Of a stretch of DNA of 64,000 bases, positions 58,980 through 64,000 are shown piece after piece (positions within the stretch are counted from its first letter, which is position 1; each line of letters begins with the position of its first letter). The DNA comes from Bactrocera neohumeralis (taxonomy: Eukaryota > Arthropoda > Insecta > Diptera > Tephritidae), in assembly GCF_024586455.1 (NCBI RefSeq), contig NC_065920.1, positions 57,047,960 to 57,111,959 on the forward strand, in the 5' to 3' direction. The notes below the pieces were generated by a model. That model worked only from the letters and a program-made list of their open reading frames with translations, was not told where the DNA came from and searched no databases. The position numbers and the translations under genes are program-made.

Positions 58980-60047
58980 TTATACTCTCGCAACAAAGTT
59001 GCTAGGGTGGGAACATATTATAGTTTTGTTCACATAACGGTTGTTTGTAAGTCCTCAAAACTAAAAGAGTCTGATATAGGGTTATATATATACCAAAGTG
59101 ATCAGGGTGACGAGTAGAGTTGAAATCCGGATGTCTGTCTGTCCGTCCGTCCGTCCGTGCAAGCTGTAACTTGAGTAAAAATTGATATATCATGATGAAA
59201 CTTGGTTTTGTTGAAATGTCCATCTGGCTCCATAAGAAGGTTAAGTTCGAAGATGGGCAAAATCGGCCCACTGCCACGCCCACAAAATGGCGGAAACCGA
59301 AAACCTATAAAGTGTCATAACTAAGCCATAAATAAAGATATTAAAGTGAAATTTGGCACAAAGGATCGCATTAAAGAGGGGCATATTTGGACGCAATTTC
59401 TTTGGAAAAGTGGGCATGGCCCCGCCCCCTACTAAGTTTTTTGTACATATCTCGGAAACTAATATAGCTATGTCAACCAAATTCTATAGAGTCGTTTCCT
59501 TCAGGCATTTCCATATACAGTTCAAAAATGGAAGAAATCGAATAATAACCACGCCCACCTCCCATACAAAGGTTATGTTGAAAATCACTAAAAGTGCGTT
59601 AACCGACTAACAAAAAACGTCAGAAACCCTAAATTTTACGCAGCGAACTGCAGAAGGAAGCTGCACCCAGGCTTTTTTTAAAAATTTAAAATGGGCGTGG
59701 CCTCGCCCACTTATGGACCAAAAACCATATCTCAGGAACTACTCAACCGATTTCAATGAAATTCGGTATATAATATTTTCTTAACACTCTGATGACATGT
59801 ACGAAATATGGGTGAAATCGGTTCAGAACCACTCCTTCTTCCAATATAACGCTATTTTGAATTCCATCTGATGCCTTCTCTGTATATATTCATTAGGAAC
59901 CAATGAAGATAGCGGAATAAAACTTTCCACAAATACGGTATTTGAAAAATATGTAAATGACGGTTATGAAATCTCGATTATCACTTTATCATGCGAGAGT
60001 ATAAAATGTTCGGTGACACCCGAACTTAGCCCTTCTTTAGTTGTTTT
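58980..60047 (-). mobile_element. T1 repeat, copy 6 (reverse)
   Basis: Reverse-orientation T1 from TATACTCTCGCAACAAAGTT to CCCTTCTTTAGTTGTT. The GTCC run lies at 59138-59158. It is the closest full-length match to copies 1 and 5 in reverse. Confidence 0.8.
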
Positions 60048-60525
60048 TAATTTAACTTGCGCAAACAAATCTGCTGACGCAAGCGCCATTCGATCTTTTT
60101 TTTGATGGACAAATTATACTTTCTTTCACGAAAGATATTTTAATAATCCTTAGACTTGTTTTCTATAAGAAATTCCGAATGTTTTGAAGCCTTAGTTTCT
60201 TAAAATCAAAACCAAAAACATAAATTTGCATGACGGGCAATAATTTGTCATTTGACCCATTGGCAAAATAGTAGAGTAAACAATTCAATATGTGCAAAAC
60301 TTTTAGCAGTTGTTTTTAATTTAACTTGCGCAAACAAATCTGCTGACGCAAGCGCCATTCGATCTTTTTTTCGATGGACAAATTATAAAAAATTCCAAAT
60401 TTTTGAAGCCTTAGTTTCTTAAAATCAAAACCAAAAACATAAATTTGCATGACGGGCAATAATTTGTCATTTGACCCATTGGCAAAATAGTAGAGTAAAC
60501 TTAATTCAATATGTGCAAAACTTGG
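60039..60525 (+). repeat. Tandem direct duplication
   Basis: A unit starting GTTGTTTTTAATTTAACTTG occurs at about 60039-60308 and again at about 60309-60525. The second unit lacks about 50 bp around CTTTCACGAAAGATATT. The repeated text is otherwise nearly identical (e.g. CATGACGGGCAATAATTTGT). The first unit begins at the edge of T1 copy 6. Confidence 0.9.
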
Positions 60526-60649
60526 TTGCGTTGAAGAAAGCGGTTATACAACTTTAATGAGAAACTTGCATCCTCTCTTATATGAATTCAACTTAATGAC
60601 TATGCAGTTGTTTGCACGTATACAGGTTTATAACAAATAAAGTTATACA

Positions 60650-61850
60650 TACGAATCCATTTGGAGTTAGCAATCCAAAAGGCCGCCGGATTTTCAGAGA
60701 GACAACATGGCTTTATGAAAGAGGGGTCCACTATTGACGCACTAAGAAAAGATACTGTGAAATGCGCAATAATTATCCTCATTGCCTGCTTAGGTCTCTA
60801 ATAAGTTGTATATTCACGCAAACTCATCTCCCTGGATACCAGTAGGCACCAAACTAATACCTCAGCAGCATCAGCCTATGCACTGCGTTAATTGGTCCAG
60901 CTAATGATTTTATCGCTAGCGCCTGTATTCATATTGGATGCCGCATACAGTATAACTGACCTCATTACCCACACACGTCCTTTATTTGCCATCATTCCAG
61001 ATAAAGCATTATAGATTTTATTTGCTTTACATGACGTATTTTCCAAGTGCTCCTTGTATTTAAGTCTTGAGTCCACTATTACATCAAGGTACTTTATCAG
61101 TGGCTGTGAAGTAATATCGCATTCTCCTATGGTGAGTGATATCTTGTCTTCAATTTTCTTGGAGCTTATGAGCAAGATTTCTGTTTTCTGCTCAGCCAGC
61201 TAGACTCATGTTAACAAACTATCAGCGCAAATCATTTACGCAGTCATTGCATTTGATCCAGATAACGTCATATGTAATTGCTTTTATAAGGCTCCATAGT
61301 AGTCGACCTAAAACCGAGCCTTGCGGTACTCCCTGGGAGATAGTGTAGCTCTGAGTGCCCGTGTCAAATAACAATCTCCTATTTTGAGAATAGCTTTTAA
61401 AAGAGACGAGAAAATGAAAAACATCACTATGTGGCAGCAAGAGTGGCAAACTTCATGCAAAGGACGGTGGCCCCGGGCATATATCCGTGGATACAAAGAT
61501 AATTGGGGACCTTCCACAAGAAATAAATACTCAGTTGCCATGGGTATTTTAAAAGCAAATGCAAATACCGTTATGACTTTAGTTCATATTATCCGACGTG
61601 TAAAAAATATATATAGAAGACTCTGAACACATACATTATCATTGCCCTCGGTTTCCAAGAATAAGGAAAAAGCTTAAAACCACACTTGGGAAATTTGACT
61701 GAAATTATCTGCGAGTCCTCTGGAAAATGGAAAGCTGTCAGAAAAGCGGCTTTAATTATGAAAAGATTGAGACATTGAGGTATATACAACAGATTAGACG
61801 TCAGTCAGTCCGTACAATAGAAGAGACTTAAATGTCTTCTTCTCTCCCAT
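60650..61850 (+). mobile_element. R1/jockey-type LINE remnant with an inverted middle
   Basis: Plus strand near 60670-60770: ELAIQKAAGFSERQHGFMKE, GSTIDALRKDTVKCAI (RT fingers). Then, on the minus strand from about 61400 to 60880: LLFDTGTQSYTISQGVPQGS, VLGRLLW (RT motif before the palm), LISSKKIEDKISLTIGECDI, TSQPLIKYLDVIVDSRLKYK, EHLENTSCKANKIYNALSG. Then plus strand again from 61410: ITMWQQEWQTSCKGRWPRA, and EHIHYHCPRFPRIRKKL type text, the C-terminal finger. About 600 bp in the middle is therefore inverted. Confidence 0.8.
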
Positions 61851-63409
61851 GAAGTAATACTTTGTCCAGGGGTCCGGTGGTACAGACATGAGATATGAGT
61901 AGGTTAGGTTTAGCGTTATACAAAAAAAAAAAAAAACAGGAAAAAAATATTCAATGTGCCCTTTACACATACACTTTGTGCATCTTGCCCAACATTTTTT
62001 CCAATATTTGAAACCCTAAAAATATGCGACTAAAAATGTATACAGCTAGACGAATAATATACCTTATAAATTGTGCTAAGGAAAACTTTTGCATTGACCC
62101 ACACTTGCGTAGCCAAAGTATTCTTTTGCTTGAGGAAATATTGGTAATAATTGTAATAATAGTAATTATGATTTGTAGGTTTTGGGACTTAATAGCACGC
62201 ACTTATTCGTAATGTGGGCCATAATATGAAAAGTAATAATGTAAAATGTGTGAAGTGAAAGTGGAAATACTATGCATGGTAATACTGTGGCTATAAATTA
62301 GACTGGAAAGTAGATAATAACAATATTATCACAAGAACACATAAACACATACTTTCAGAAACAAAATCTGTCGTAGCTATATTTTATTAAGCTATATAAA
62401 TATATATGTATGTATAAAAGTGGAAGAGAGGTGGAGAGGAGTAGAGTCCATTGTTGTTGCTTAAAAATGCATATAACGATTTATTCTCAAATAAGTCTGT
62501 AATCACTTCGGCAAAGCATTCTTTATCGATGTCTTGTATCGATACATATATTTCACTTCACTTTCTGTGTATTTGAATAAAGTATAAATAAAAATTTGTT
62601 AATGTACACGGCGTATTTATACGTATATTTCGGTACTCAACAAAACTTAGTTACATATATTAATATGATAATCTAACTTTTTGGGACGCCTGACGACTAT
62701 AACTTCATTGAAAATTTTCGTTGATGCAATTCGCTGGCATTTCTTAGAAGTCTATATGGGTCAGAAATGCCAGTGGAGTATTGGGGTTATATATATGTAT
62801 ATAATAACCTATATGCATAACCATTGTCAGTTAAAATACTGGATAATAAAGCAAAAACAACCAAAAAAGGAAAGAACGGTTTGCATTCTGAGAAATGAAC
62901 TGTCAAAAGTAAGCACGTCACCAGTTCAAGCTTAGATTTGGCATGTGTTAAATCAGGTGCCGACAAAGTTGGTATCTGTCCACTGAGACAAAATGTGCAC
63001 ACACGATTACATATGGTTTTGACGCATAGCAATTTACATGTAAAATGGTTGAGTGCGCGCAACGAGCAGCAAGTTTTTTTTTCAATGTGCGTGAATGTCC
63101 GTTCTGAAGTGTGTGATAAATATTGTGCATTTGAGTGTGTAATCTGCGGAAAATGTTGTTTGTGGATCCAATAAATTCTTAGCAATTTTGGGTTTAATTG
63201 TTCTTTCACTGACTCTTTTATACTTATAGTTTCTAGTTATATTATTAATGAAAAAATATTGGTTTTTGGCTTATCATTTGAATAATTGACCATTAGTTTG
63301 TATAGAAGTAATTTCTATAATCTTTTTTATCCACTTCATACCTACTAATTCATACATCTCTTTGAATATATATTCTAAAATACTTATTTACTTTTTTGTA
63401 AAAACTTAC
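61851..63409. other. Intron between Ig1a and Ig1b, remaining part
   Basis: AT-rich, with a poly-A run near 61920-61936 and TATATATGTATGTAT-like short runs near 62400. The 140-codon minus-strand ORF at 62787-63209 has no recognisable domain and no splice or codon signal that would support it. Confidence 0.5.
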
Positions 63410-63507
63410 TTTGTAGGTTTGCAGATTATCGACAACACATTGCAGTACCGCCTCTCGTCCCACAGGTACTGTCACATTTTGTAATGGCTCGCCAAATTTT
63501 GGTAAAT
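63410..63507 (-). CDS. DIP-type gene, exon Ig1a (first half of Ig domain 1)
   Basis: The minus-strand acceptor (pyrimidines then ACAG) precedes a 98-bp exon that enters in phase 1 and exits in phase 0 at a GTAAGT donor. It encodes LPKFGEPLQNVTVPVGREA followed by VLQCVVDNLQTYK. This is the A-to-B strand part of an Ig V-type domain with the first core cysteine (VLQC) and an N-glycosylation sequon (NVT). The next exon continues directly with IAWLRV. It lies outside the duplicated block, so it is single copy here. Confidence 0.88.
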
Positions 63508-64000
63508 CTGTAAGATGAAGAGGAAATAAAATATTTTCTTACTTGAAATTATGGCTTCTGGAGCTTAGTTAAATCAAGGCGTTCTTTAAGAAGGTAGTTT
63601 TATAGTCCTGAGAAAAATATTTCAGGTAGTTTTTAAGTGTCATAAAACACTGCAATTATTTTTTCATTTGTTATTAGTTTTTTATTGATCTTACAAGTAT
63701 ACAGGAAAAATTAAAAAATAAAATAGTTAAAAATTTTAAAATTTAACAGCTAATAAAATGGAGGGTCTCAAAAGCTGGTACTCTCCCATACAATTGCGAT
63801 ATTCGCCTTTCTTGAGTCTAGCAAATGGATGGTGCAATACGATAGGGTTAAGTAACAACCCGTCAAAAAAACAGTCGTCCGTGAAGACACACCAGTGTCT
63901 TTTCTTCCAAGAGACGGCGTTACAAAGACAGAACCTCATACCAATCTATCCATACCAATGGGGCATGTTCCGAGCATCTTTCCAACAGAAGCATTTAAAT
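63508..64000. other. Intron upstream of exon Ig1a
   Basis: Starts with the polypyrimidine acceptor region of exon Ig1a on the minus strand. The ORF at 63736-63939 (minus) has no identifiable motif. The preceding signal-peptide exon is not in the window. Confidence 0.5.

Larger units (their letters stand above)
3262..63507 (-). other. DIP/lachesin-type Ig-superfamily gene, partial (gene span)
   Basis: Six exons on the minus strand encode three consecutive Ig domains, each split over two exons. They join in a consistent reading frame with exon lengths of 98, 208, 159, 129, 135 and 150 bp. Each domain shows the two core cysteines and the tryptophan (Ig1 VLQC, AWLR, GWYMC; Ig2 TLKC, ITWRR, GAYLC; Ig3 ALEC, NYWTK, GSYRC). 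The layout and motifs such as VPPDILDYPTS and GIPPTVSKRVMLIVH are typical of insect DIP proteins, neuronal surface receptors that bind Dpr proteins in synaptic partner matching. The subtype cannot be settled by eye. The signal-peptide exon (expected above 64000) and the C-terminal anchor exon (expected below 1) are not in the window. The very long introns are full of transposons. Confidence 0.85.

Noticed and set aside
62787..63209. 140-codon minus-strand ORF as a possible gene
   Set aside because: No recognisable domain, no splice context, AT-rich composition, and it lies within an intron of the DIP-type gene on the same strand.
63736..63939. Minus-strand ORF at the right edge as a transposase piece
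   Set aside because: I could not match any catalytic or DNA-binding motif with confidence.

Overview
This is insect DNA, almost certainly from a higher dipteran, and the mix of elements (an RTE-type LINE with a 'craniofacial development protein 2-like' endonuclease, several mariners, piggyBacs) looks most like a tephritid fruit fly. The family placement is an inference. The window is AT-rich, intron-dominated and packed with mobile elements. No RNA genes, CRISPR arrays or prokaryotic-style operons are visible.

The only host gene I can support lies on the minus strand across almost the whole window. It is a three-immunoglobulin-domain cell-surface protein of the DIP (Dpr-interacting protein)/lachesin type. 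Six phase-compatible exons are visible, 5' to 3' on the minus strand: Ig1a 63507-63410, Ig1b 56238-56031, Ig2a 40381-40223, Ig2b 34686-34558, Ig3a 6952-6818 and Ig3b 3411-3262. The signal-peptide exon should lie beyond 64000, and the C-terminal anchor exon below position 1.

The main large-scale feature is a direct duplication of the middle of this gene. Copy A (about 7520-28060) and copy B (about 28683-56960) are collinear and each carries Ig1b, Ig2a and Ig2b. A 100-N gap (28583-28682) lies at the junction. Copy B exons are all intact. In copy A, Ig2a has lost 118 of its 159 bp plus its acceptor, and Ig1b has three amino-acid changes, one in the conserved D-x-G-x-Y-x-C motif. Copy A Ig2b differs only by five synonymous changes and keeps both splice sites. 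This is either a real segmental duplication with decay of copy A, or two very divergent haplotypes placed end to end by the assembler. The gap and a poor-quality stretch just after it (28683 to about 30000) favour the artefact. About 6-7% intron divergence (hand count) and roughly ten private transposon insertions favour real age.

Mobile elements, left to right: I-type LINE with RNase H (640-2905); mariner debris (4340-5510); LINE pieces (7400-8590); RTE endonuclease remnants in both copies; Tc1/mariner elements in both copies; a short repeat family called T1 here (ends resembling TATACTCTCGCA, six copies including one fold-back); a second family called T2 (ends with an inner palindrome CCTGAACAGG); a long-inverted-repeat element private to copy A (19460-20130); an I-type LINE that is cut at its 3' end beside exon Ig2b (about 30040-34530); a Helitron-like element with a nested mariner (41550-42452); two piggyBac elements with TTAA target sites (45080-47698 and 50246-52508); a pair of RTE 3' fragments; and an R1/jockey-type LINE with an inverted middle (60650-61850). 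All transposase and reverse-transcriptase reading frames seen are broken.
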